46,570 nucleotides of DNA from Chara braunii (lineage: Eukaryota; Streptophyta; Charophyceae; Charales; Characeae): contig BFEA01000125.1 in the NCBI GenBank assembly GCA_003427395.1, forward strand, positions 2,991,465 to 3,038,034, written 5' to 3'. The notes beneath the pieces are model-generated. The model did not search any database. It was not told the DNA's origin and saw only the letters and a list, made by a program, of their open reading frames with translations. A program made the translations under genes and the position numbers. Every line of letters begins with the position of its first letter. The first letter of the stretch is position 1. Positions 18,227-28,336 of this stretch are shown here, one piece after another.

Positions 18227-19799
18227 CAGCGTTAGCAAAATTTGCTAACCTTTCCGGGGGTCATCGGAAAGATACTCTTTCTGGCATGTACCCTGAAATC
18301 GTGATATTCCCGAGATCTGCATGATGCACATAGGCTATGTGAAGTGGACCCAAACTCGCGAAACCAATCGGATCTCGGAAGTTTTAGTATATTTTTCCCA
18401 GTACGAGGATGGACTCTGTAATGCTTTGGTGGGAAGAGACGCCGATTTTTTAGTATGTATATTATTTGGATAAAGTTACCCGTCCAAATTTTGAAATGTT
18501 GCGGCAGACTGTCCGGGAATTTGCGGATTTGCGTACCTACTTTTTTAAGATCCATCACGGAATGTCGATCGTCGACAATCTGACATGGACGTCCGTCCAG
18601 TGTGTACCGACGGGGGAGTGAGGAACTGCCTGATTATCCGATGGGTGAGGCATGACAATACGGAGATCACAGAACGGAGGGCATGATGCTTCAGGAAGTC
18701 GACAAGAGACACCCTCTGAGGAGGATTCGGTATATGGCCTTCGGTTTGATCACCTGCATGAGTGATACATTGTACAATAGCGTATTTTGGAGTTTCTTTT
18801 TTTTTTTTGCTTTCGGAATTTCTAAAACAGGAGTACGGTTTTTTGGAGCAAGGAATATGGATGGCAGGCAGGAGACCTTCGTATCATATAGAATAGAGGC
18901 GGAGAGATCACCACGTTAAAAAAAAAAAATTGTTTCTCCATTAGAATCGAAATCGCCACACGCAGTAGGAAGGACGACATAAAGAACTTTAGCCTTTCTC
19001 CCAGTGTTCTCTGCGCTTACAGACACTCGTGTTTTTCCGTTCCCCCTGATCGGTTTCCCTTCCTGTTCGTCTTCCCGTTCGTTTCTCCCTCTTCCCCGTT
19101 CGTTTCCTTGTCAGTTTTTCCCAGCTCGCTTCTCTTGCTCTTTCACATCTCTTGTCTACTTCCCTTCCTCGTTTCTCCGAACAATAGGTAGTGACGAAAC
19201 TTGTGTGTGGAGGGGAGGTAGTACTTGGCCCGTCGTAGGTAGGAGTCCTTTGTCTTTAGGAGAATGATGCTTCTCGGGGATGATATGAAGTACGACGTAC
19301 GTATGTCTGGGGAACAATTTGAGTATTTAAGGAGAGCGGAGTATGGTCTCTGTACACTTTCGTAGAATTGAGTTTGCGATCTTGTCGAAGCCCCCTGATG
19401 AGTTGCTGTTTACGCCAGCAACAAAATGCGTTGGGTCGACGTGTATGAAGAAGTGAGGATGATATTTTTCTGAAGTGTTTGTCGGGGTGATACTATTCTG
19501 GCGAGCAATTTTTTTTTTTGCCTCACATACTATTGGATCTCAATGAGTGTGGTAACCAGCGTGTTTGGACAGAGGATTGGTGGCTAAGCGGTTCGGCTGA
19601 TTCGGCTGATTTGAATGATAGGCTGTACACCTACGACCTCGAGCGTGATCGTCTTCGAGTGTTCGAGCAAGTAGGGATGTTGAGAGCTAGGAATGTCGTG
19701 AGCTATGGCTGTATTCTTGCCATCATCTTGAGCAGTTGCGCTTTGATCCAAGGTAAACAAGATTGGGGTATGAGGGGAGGATGGGAGTTGTCGGCACGA

Positions 19800-19817
19800 A
19801 TACCCTTACAAGGGTAT
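19800..19817. repeat. 18-bp palindrome at the start of the left LTR
   Basis: ATACCCTTACAAGGGTAT: 8-bp arms around AC, starting 11 bp inside the LTR. Conserved exactly at 39,849-39,866 in the right copy despite differences on both sides. Confidence 0.85.
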
Positions 19818-22499
19818 CTGCTTTGGATTCTGCAAGTGACAGAAAGGCTCGGTTAGCCTGGATTTTGAGTGCCCATGCGGGAGAACGTGAAGGTCGTCCG
19901 TGCGCGGGTCAAGGTCTGCCCTGTCCCGGGAGGGAGTAGGTGGGCGCGCAATATTCAAGGCGCGCGTGTGATTTTTCTGATTGAATGGGCGGCCGGAGTA
20001 GCCGACCGACCTGGACCGTGTTACGACCTTGGTTAGGGAATGAAAGTTTGTTCTTGATAGGTGCGTGTGAGCGAGGGTAGGGCTGGCGCGCCGGTAGGCG
20101 CATGGGACAGCCACGACGCTGGGTGGTACACTGACGCGGACACTTAGGGGTCGGGGGCACAGATGTGGGTAGAAAGGGTGACCGGGCGGTTTCCTGGCGG
20201 GAACGCCGCGCGGCACCGCCTTATATGGGAAGCCGCGCCTGCTGATCACAGGCTTGGGCTTAGCCCTATCGGTTACGGTGGCGGGTTCGTGCGACGGAGG
20301 TTCGAGGTTCGAGGCCAGCGGACGACGGCGCGATGGCGACGGAGCAGCGAGGAACGAAGGGGTTAAGGGTCTCGTGGGACTATCCCCCCTTTGTCTTGTT
20401 GGGGGAGCCCGATTACGGGCCCTCGCTGTAGGGCCCAAGGGGGCGTCAGCGGGGTTCTGCGTGTGGCCTAATTATAAGGTTCCGACACCTGTCCTGAGTT
20501 CGGGTCGTCGAACCGGGGCCTTGGAGCGGGGGACCCAGCCATAAACTGTTGAAGTATAGACCGAGTCCGCGCCGGGGTGGGGGTAATTGCCACGAGTGAA
20601 GTTCGGCGTATCCGACAACCGTGGGAGGATGCAGAGAAGACTACATGGCCATTGTGCAAGGCTGGCGCGCACAAGTTCGGGATTGGGCCCGGCCTTAGAC
20701 GAGGTAGGGGCTCAAAAGGGGGAGAAGAGGAGGGGGCAGCCCGACCACTGCTGACATTAGACTCTTAGCACGTGACGGGCGCCCCTGCCAAGGACCCAGC
20801 CTTGAAAGGACGACAGATCCTTGCCAAGATGATGCGCGGGGTGAAGCGGCTGTCCTTCGAGACGTCTGTTCAAATGGGGGCAATACAGAGGAGATTGGTA
20901 TGGTCTCTGCGCAAGTGTGACACCCACAAGCGGGGGAAGGACCCGGCTGTGAGATGGGCCGGGTACGCGCAAAAAGGGGGACGGAAGGGCCTTTAGGCCA
21001 ACATTAGGCGTTACCCCGGCCAAGATTTTCTTGGATTCGCGAAGTCAGAGAAGATGCGGAGGAGATTCGCGTGATGGGGGTGTAAGGGTTGTCTGTTAAA
21101 GACCGGGGGCAAATCTGGGCGGAGAACTGGGGTAGGGGCTGACGGAAAAACTGGAATATCTGTGAGAGGTGGGGCAACAGAGAAAATATATGCATGGCCC
21201 TAGCGTGGGGCCGGCCTGCATAAGGCCTGAAGCGCGGACTAGGTGCGTGCGTAGAGGCAAGGCGGCCTATGAAGCGTCGGGCGGGTGGAAGTCCTTCAGG
21301 GCATTTGCTAAAATTGGAACGGTACAGGGGGAACTCGCGTGGCCTGTAGATGGGCGGGCACGTATAAAGTCGGGGGGAGGTCTCGCTATTGCCCGTTTTC
21401 GCTACTCGCCCTGACATTTTCTAACTGAGCTGTAGAGACGAACACGAGGCATCGCCTTTTGACCGCGGGGTGTCGATTTGAGGTGACGTCAACACGAGGA
21501 GAGAAATAGAGTGAACGTGGATGCGGGGTCGTGTCGGATACGTACGGGAGGTGGAGGATGGTAGGCAGCGGGGGAGCAACGGGGCAACGAAGAAAGGAGG
21601 GGCCGACGGACAGATAGCTGAGGGGCGACTGTCGGGCGGATGTAGGCGAAGGCAGCGAAGGACGAAGGGCATGGCGAGGAGGAAGAACGGTTCCCACACC
21701 CCATTCTTGACAGAACCAAATGAGAAAAAGTCTTGTCTATAGAGTTTGGGTAGGGCGAATCCGACTATAAGGTTAGTTTTGGGAGTAGCCTAGTAGATTG
21801 GGAGGTAGATGGGGATAGGCCTGCGCGGAGCTATGGCGGGAGGTCGAATGACAGGTGGGGTGGACTGAGATGCCACTCAGTGCCTGATGGAACTGAGTGA
21901 GATGAAAGTCGCGGAAGGGGTTTGAGGATAGGGCGAGTCTAATGGTGCAGTTAGTTTCGGGGTAGGATTCGCAGGTTAGAAGGTAGCAGAAAGGACTAGT
22001 GCGTGGTGAGCTGCGGGGAGGGGAAAAAAACACGCACCTGGCCAGGCATCGCCCCACGTTTTAGGGGAAGATTCAGTCGAGTCTGTTCATCTCTGCTGGT
22101 GAGAATATCGTGCGAAACGAGCCAGGGAAGAGACTTACCTGCGAGTTGCAGTGGTGACGGCTCATTGAACAAAAAGGGAGGGGGGGGGCGATGTATGTGC
22201 TCCCATTCTGACGAAGGTCCGTCCGGAGCTTGCCCAACCTGTGGATTGGAGTGGAAAGGCTTGCTCCCCAGGCTGGGGATTCACCTACTAGCCGGCGCAT
22301 TGCCAAGCAGAGCGACTACAGGCGAGAACAAGTTTGTAGGCTTGCCTGTTTACGGATACAATGCCATATTAACGGCCGGAGATGCGAGGCAGGGCGCAGA
22401 GTTGGAACTGCCTGTGGATGGGTGTGCCGGCTTACACAACCAGAGGATAAGCAGAAAAAAGGGAAAGAGTTGCAGGGTGCTCGTTGATCGGCCGCGTCG

Positions 22500-22578
22500 A
22501 AAGTCCATCGTGCTAGAATAGCAAAAAAAATAAACAAATAAGTCTTAGCAAGTATAATACTTATATGTATTATTGTCG
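22500..22578. mobile_element. 79-bp insertion present only in the left LTR
   Basis: AT-rich segment flanked by GTCG on both sides (22,496-22,499 and 22,575-22,578). The right LTR has a single GTCG at the matching place (about 42,696-42,700). This is a clean insertion with a 4-bp target duplication. No terminal inverted repeats seen. Confidence 0.6.
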
Positions 22579-23569
22579 TTCGGTGCCAAATAAGGCGGTC
22601 TGAGCCGACTGTGAGGCCTACCTGCCAACCTGTGCAGTGCCCTACCTTTGAACGAAGAACAGATAGGGGCAAGCCGCTAGACAAAAGGCTCATCCGACGG
22701 TTGGCCGCGTCGCTTGGCGCTGAACGGGGCAGCTGCCAAAGGTCGGGAGACGAGTTACAGTAGAACTGCACTGCGGCCGTACCAACTGACTGGGGGTGAG
22801 GGGTGCGGATTCTTTCAGGCTGTGGCCACCGCCGTGTGCCACTGTGGATTATGGGCCGCGGGGTGCCTCGGCAGCAGCTGCAGGTCTATACTGCTGAGAA
22901 CTGTGGGTACGTAGCTACTCCAGGTGGTTGGTGAGTGCTACTACGTGCCGCAACAACTGTTGTTGACGGTGCGAACTGTTATTACGAGCAGTCGGTTACG
23001 GTTGCCAAGGACTGCGAGGCGGCTGTTTGCTGCTACGGTGGGCCGTATTTGGGTTGTTCTTGCCGACTGTAGGGCTGCTGCTGCTTATAGCTGCCTGTGG
23101 GCAGTGACCGGCGGGTGGAGGCCACTCGCTGGCACCTGCTGATCGATTGCCGCTGACTAGTGCAGCCTGGAGCGCTATGGCGGACAGCCTCGGAGGAGGG
23201 ACGAGGCTCTGAAGGCAGGGTGGATCGGTTGCTGCAGACTTGGAGGACTTGTCAGGGGAACTGGACTTGGCAGTTTGACGGAAGGGTTGACCAAGCTGCT
23301 ACTCTTTTTGGCCGCCATTGTGGGGCCCTCAGGCGTTGAAGGATTGAAGCCCCTCTCGCGTGAGTCGGAGTGTGTCCTTCCTGAGTCTGAGAGTCTTATT
23401 CCTTATTCTGCCCTTCGTACTCTAAAAGTCTGGTCCTTTGGGTCTGAGAGGAAGGCGGTACGCGGGCGTGTGGCCCGTGATCCCCGCCAAGGCCTTTGTG
23501 GGGGAGCTCTGCCGGGACTCAGGCGGAGTCCTGGAGGCAGGGAACTGAGTGATAATTCTTTGACTCCCT

Positions 23570-23578
23570 CTATAAATC
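23570..23578 (+). promoter_or_regulatory. Candidate LTR TATA box
   Basis: CTCTATAAATCC is a good match to a plant TATA element and lies in the LTR upstream of gag in the right orientation. If real, U3 would be about 3.8 kb and R-U5 about 3.1 kb. No other promoter evidence. Confidence 0.25.
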
Positions 23579-25506
23579 CAACTATAACCCCTACTTGTAG
23601 ATCTTTCTACGTTTGACTGAGCGTATTGTGGGGATCCTGTACTCTGATTTTGGTTTGACTGTCAGGACCTAAGTGAGACTGAAGTAAAGGAGTGCGTGTG
23701 CAATCTCNGCTNCAGTTTTGTTGATTGTNTGAAAGAAGATTGTGAATGAAATGGGTTGCATCTGGGGGAAGGTTNGGAGGAAGGCAGTATTGTGTGCAGG
23801 NTGACTNGGTCACTANGGCAGGGAGGTCCCCNTAAGTTTGGGGAAGCCCANCGCTTTGTTTATTTTTGGACNNCATGGAGCCTNAGGCCGCTNTATAAGT
23901 TTAGGTAGCCTGAAGCTCTGGAGGCTGGGATGTCCCCATAAGTTTCCGGAGACCTGGTGCTGTGAACTGCATGAAGGGTCAGGACGCTCTATAAGNTTAG
24001 GTGTCCTGACTGCTGTGACTTATGAGGGTTTGACTGTGGGTGACTTTCAGGGACCCAAGNCGNTCTATAAGTTTAGGTACCTTGGGTTGCCTCGTTTTGT
24101 TTGGGGTTCTNTCAGCTTCNTTNATTCTGAACGAGGAGNTCTGAACCGCTNTATAAGTTTAGGTGGTTCGGCCCTTCTCCTGTTTTGTTTTGAGGGAATA
24201 NCTCTGGNAGGGGGCAGACNGCTCTATAAGTTTAGGTAGCCTACCCTTCTGCCTCGCACAGATTGGATCAGAGAGAAACGAACCTGGCTGAGGATCAGAC
24301 CGCTCTATAAGTTTAGGTGGTCTGACCCAATGCCTCGCACATGTTGGAACCNAATGGATATAACTTGGCTATATTATATTACTATGCTATTAAGAATAGG
24401 CTGGTAGGGCCGCTCTATAAGTTTAGGTAGCCTGACTATAGCTTATCACAATTGAAGAGAATATATTTAAGAGATATGACTGAAGGTAAACATGGGCAGA
24501 CTGAGCAATGTTCTAAGTTGAACGGCTCAGCTTTATGTCCCTTTGAAGACTATATTGAGAGAGGTATATATAAGTTGGCTATCTAAAGAGTTCAGGGCGG
24601 CTAGAGTGGTCTAGTCATACGCCCAAAGAAGAGAGAAATAGTTGTACCCTTTGTTTGTGTATACTTGGCCAAGTCAGAACGCTCTATAAGCTTAGGTATT
24701 CTGACTTTGGGCCTGGCTAAGTTGGGTGTGCTCTGTAAGTTCAGGTGCCCTGACCTATGCCTTATGTAAGTTGGGTATGAGGGGATAACTCACTGAAGGA
24801 ACGAACTATTGTTTGTTCAGATTGGCTTGGGGATGGTGAGAGTACTTACCTTTGTGGTTTGGCNTGCATATGGCTNGGTGAGGTTACTANCTGGTCTGGG
24901 TTTCAGGTTGATAGGTAGTTGCTTTAGAGGCTCGCCACGTTCTAGAGCGATAAGAGTTAGGTCAATTCCTGCATTGTNTGAGCAAACCTTATTTTACTTA
25001 GATCGATTTTTGCATTTTCTGAGGGTCGCTATTATACTTGGACCTGTATAAATTCTGGTAAGCTACTTTCTCTACGGGAAGCGCTGCCGAAATTTCTACA
25101 GATTCAAAGAGTTTGACAAATTTTTGACTTGTTAAAGTTCAGTTGTCTTTTAGTCATATCTGACTTAGTAAAAATCTGGAAAGCCTCCTTTTCTAAAGAG
25201 AGTGCTGCCCAAAATTTTGCTAATTCAGGGAGTTAGACAAAACAGGGCTTTGGAATGCCAGAGTTAGTCTCAGGTTCTAGACTTGGCTTTGTATGAATTT
25301 TGGGAAAGCTCTTTTCTAGGGGAAGTGGTGCCGAAATTTCTGCAAAACTAAGAAGTTAGCTAGATTTTGTCTAAGTTGAACTCGAGGTGGGGCGGAGTTT
25401 AACTTCAACTTGGTACAAATCTGGAAAATCCCCAATTCCAAAGGTGATGTTGCCCAATTTTTTCTGCTAAGTCAGAGAGATAGACAAAATTTGGCTTTCA
25501 AGAGTT
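23578..25506. other. Block identical, including Ns, to 43,724-45,652
   Basis: Across 1,929 bp at constant offset 20,146 I find no difference between the two LTR copies, and the 29 single-base Ns fall at the same places. Flanking LTR sequence differs by several percent. This points to one consensus sequence being placed twice in the assembly. Confidence 0.85.
23821..24755 (+). repeat. Array of about 11 hairpins with a shared loop and covarying stems
   Basis: The loop GCTCTATAAGTTTAGGT recurs with different inverted-repeat arms. Examples: GTCAGGAC/GTCCTGAC (23,978-23,985 and 24,003-24,010), CCCAAG/CTTGGG (24,054 and 24,081), CTGAACC/GGTTCGG (24,141 and 24,165), TCAGACC/GGTCTGA (24,295 and 24,319) and AAGTCAGAA/TTCTGACTT (24,671 and 24,699). 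Another is at 23,883-23,913. Less perfect ones are at about 24,211, 24,402 and 24,721, and two with diverged loops at about 23,821 and 23,929. Spacing is irregular (about 50-270 bp). Stem sequences change in a paired way, as expected for a conserved RNA or single-stranded DNA structure. Function unknown. Confidence 0.8.
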
Positions 25507-25625
25507 GTAGAATACCCCTGCTTTTGAGACTCGAGCTTGTATAAATTATGAAAAGGCACTTTTCCTACGGGAAGAGCTGCCAAAATTTTCTGGATTTAGT
25601 GGAGTTAAATTATATTTTGACAGGT
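25046..25625 (+). repeat. Five diverged tandem repeats of about 123 bp
   Basis: Units anchored by GTATAAATTCTGG-like sequence begin at 25,046, 25,168, 25,291, 25,413 and 25,539. Each then has an ACGGGAAGCGCTGCCGAAA-like block and GAGTTAGACAAA. The right LTR has the same array at 45,192 to about 45,770. Confidence 0.85.
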
Positions 25626-26588
25626 GGCGATCTTGGCAATCCACCCTGCGTAGGGAAGATTCAGCCAGGGTCTGCCTTTGCTTTGGGCACTGCTTAAAGG
25701 TAGGTTTAGGTTTGGCTAGTTAGGAGGATTTGAGTAAGAATATGTTATGGAGTTGTACTCTCCATACACTTATGATCTTAGCTTGGGGATTGGCATATCG
25801 TGTGTTATAGGTCCTCTTGATTGTTCGGTTCAAGATCAAGACTAGATTCAGTTCGATCCCTTGAGGATCATCTCCGGTTATCACTGATAGCAGGTCGGTT
25901 GCCGATTGGTCGGTCTTCGACTCAATTTCAACTCATTCCCCATACTCAACATAAAAGGCTTTAGCCCTGGTGGTTTTACTGTTTGTTAAGGGTTTCACCC
26001 GGACTTTTATTGAATGGCCATTTAACAAAGGTACTGAGTATTTAATTAAGGTTGGTTGGGTCGGCGATTGGGGCTTGCATGGCTAAAGCGAAGGGGTATG
26101 AAGGAGCATAGAGAATGGTTGGGGTTGACTCCGTGTAGTGCGTGCTTTGTCGTTTGACTCTTGGTGTGATTGCAGGTATGTCCTGTGATTCGGATTTGGG
26201 ATTTGGGGTGTCTGCGACTTCATGTATGTATACATGGTTGTGAGGAATCCCACTGTGCCTGTGAGAAGTGATTGTCACAATTCTATTTCCCTCTTGTGTG
26301 TATGCATGAGTATATGTATGATGAGTGCTCGGGAGGCCTAGGAGGCCATGTTAAGCACCACGTAAGGGTTGGGATCGAGGGACAGGGAGGACCCTCCCCT
26401 CTGCCTATTTGCGTCTTGGGGCTTTCTTGGTCGGACGTTGGTTCTGGGCCGGAATTCAAGGTCCTTGTCCAAGACATCCCAAGCCCCAGGCTCCAAAAGG
26501 GGGGAGGGGTCCCCCTTGCATAGAGCCTGTTTATTTTGGCTGGCGGGACACCCCACCTGAAGGGCGGAAATGTCGCGAGGGCCGAACG

Positions 26589-26667
26589 GCGCGTCCTTCA
26601 GCCGTTCAATATCGTGAGGGGTAACCACTCACGAGGCGTTCCTTCAGCCATTCAATATCGCGAGGCC
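26589..26667. repeat. Two-copy 46-bp tandem repeat just inside the LTR end
   Basis: CCTTCAGCCGTTCAATATCG at 26,595 and CCTTCAGCCATTCAATATCG at 26,641. Confidence 0.8.
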
Positions 26668-26735
26668 GGAGCCGCGGGTACCACGTATGATTGGCATCAG
26701 TGGTTAGCATAGGATTAGCTTGCGGCCTCCCAGTT

Positions 26736-26750
26736 TTATATCAGAGCCCT
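26736..26750 (+). other. Candidate tRNA primer-binding site
   Basis: TTATATCAGAGCCCT resembles the initiator-Met tRNA primer site of plant LTR elements (TGGTATCAGAGC) from TATCAGAGC on, with the first bases changed. Its position between the long repeat and gag fits. Without the right LTR's end the LTR/PBS border cannot be confirmed. Confidence 0.45.
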
Positions 26751-28336
26751 GCGCGCGACGTCTCGCCGCCCCAACATCTAAAGGTTATGGGATCGCCGGG
26801 CTCGCGTGTAAGTGCAGCGCTTGGATTGTTGTAGGCCGCCGGCACCAACCGTAGGGGGGAAGGGTGCCCCAAGGTCACGACTCCTTTTAAGGCAAGGGGG
26901 GGCCTTTGTCCTAGCCCCTCTTCCTGTTTTTGTGTGTGCCCTGTCTACTTTTTAGAGATTTCTATGGTTGGACGTTGAAGTCCGTGGCAGCCGTCAAAGT
27001 CAAACCCCTTGACTTTCGCCCAGGCCCGGGGAGGACCTACGCCTAAGGCCGCGAGATACGACTACCACCACAGGCTTTGGACCTGTGTACCACCCGCTCT
27101 GCATAAGGGTGCAGAAGAGGGTGTGTGGTCTTCAACCGCGCATGGCGGTTGTCCAGCGNCGAGAGATTAACCCTCAAGGCGCGTGTCAGCCGACACTTGA
27201 GTGTCGAACGCGACCCTCGAGATTAACGAGGACCGCGCGAGTATGGGTACTACATGGTACGCCATCATTGCGACCGCTTGCGTACGCTTGCATTACGAGT
27301 CGATATGAGTTAGCCCTGCGTCGGCGCTGCTTTTATATAAAGATTCTGCGCGCGATGCCTACTCGATTTCCGTATTGGAAAGTTATGGGACGGCTACCGA
27401 GGGGCTAGGAGCGTTGTCGCGTTGTTTGCGTTGCGTCGTTCCGTGTGTGCGTTGTTGTCATGTGGTTGTTACAGTGGTGTGTGCGTGGTGTGTGGGATGC
27501 GTCCTAGTCGACCGACGACGAGTCGCGCTTGGGACTTCAGCCCCCCCAAGATGTCGGTTCGTGTGCGGGCCCAATAGGCGTATTACCGCACGTACCCCGT
27601 ATGCTACAGCGAACGAGAAACGCCCTTGGCTGGTCCACCTCTGCGATTGCAGCGAAGTAGCTTTCATATTGTGAATTGGTAGCTCGGCGGGGATACGCCC
27701 ACCGATGGGAGGTGACAGCTCTCGTAAGGTGGAGGTAAATTGTGCCTCGCGTAGGCCCTATCCTGTCGTAAGGGCTCGCAAGAGGTATGGCTGGCGCACT
27801 CGGCCGGAGCGGCCTAAGGAAGCTCTATTTGCGCGTTCGTGTCGAGGTTGGTCCAACTCCTGCGTGACGCGGCCAAGAGGGTCCTGCGCCGCCGCGTGCG
27901 GCGCCGGACCGATGCGCTCGACAGGTGGCGCCGTTGTCGGGGATGACGAAAACCTACCGTTGTCCCTGGTGGAACGACATCCGGGTATGGGGGTAAGAGA
28001 GAAACTAGGCATATGAGCGGGTAAAGAGGAGGATTATGAGACAGACTCTATGGTGATCTATATGACTACGGGTTGGATGATTGATTGATTGGTGGTTTGG
28101 TTGACAGTTGAGTGTTGTATGTGGATGAGGAAGTTCTATGGTAAGGATAAGCGTTATCTAGATGAGCCCAAGGGAAATGGGAGAAGGAATGCCTGCCAGG
28201 TCTAGAGTATGGGGTGTCTAACGTGGTCACCCGATAGGGTCATGGAAGGTTGAGTCGCTGAGTGGGGTCCTTTGTCCCATTGCCTTTTATAACAGGAAGA
28301 TTGAAGTCGAAGGCGGGTGGCCAAAATGTCGAAGAG
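26751..28336 (+). other. 5' leader of the plus-strand element
   Basis: About 1.6 kb with no recognisable coding region. It contains a diverged second copy of the primer-site neighbourhood: TTTTATATAAAGATTCTGCGCGCGATG at about 27,331-27,357 against TTTTATATCAGAGCCCTGCGCGCGACG at 26,734-26,760. Both are followed some 40 bp later by a GTTATGGGA motif. Confidence 0.5.

Larger units (their letters stand above)
16223..19788. other. Intergenic stretch with simple repeats, no gene seen
   Basis: Contains a GGATGG-rich patch (about 16,225-16,300), several microsatellites and a hairpin-bearing duplication (17,463-17,810), listed separately. Variants of GGGATTGGGCGTGAAATAC recur between 17,095 and 17,320. 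No open frame has recognisable content. Confidence 0.5.
19789..26735 (+). mobile_element. Left giant LTR (about 6.9 kb)
   Basis: Begins TGTCGGCACGAATACCC and is collinear with the right copy beginning TATCGACGCGAATACCC at 39,839; sequence before those points does not match. Alignment continues to the window end (left 26,428 equals right 46,570). The right-hand limit here is set only by the primer-like site at 26,736. Outside one suspiciously identical block the copies differ by roughly 4-6 percent by eye, plus indels of about 21, 37, 79, 85 and 100 bp. Contains a palindrome near its start, a hairpin array and five tandem repeats. No protein-coding content convinces me. Confidence 0.6.

Noticed and set aside
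23884-24720. Interstitial telomere-like repeats (TTTAGGT in the hairpin loops)
   Set aside because: The unit is not tandem, has GGT rather than GGG, and is embedded in a longer conserved loop.
23821-24755. CRISPR-like array (repeat with different flanks)
   Set aside because: Repeats are irregularly spaced, imperfect, and the variable flanks are self-complementary stems rather than spacers; the setting is a eukaryotic LTR.
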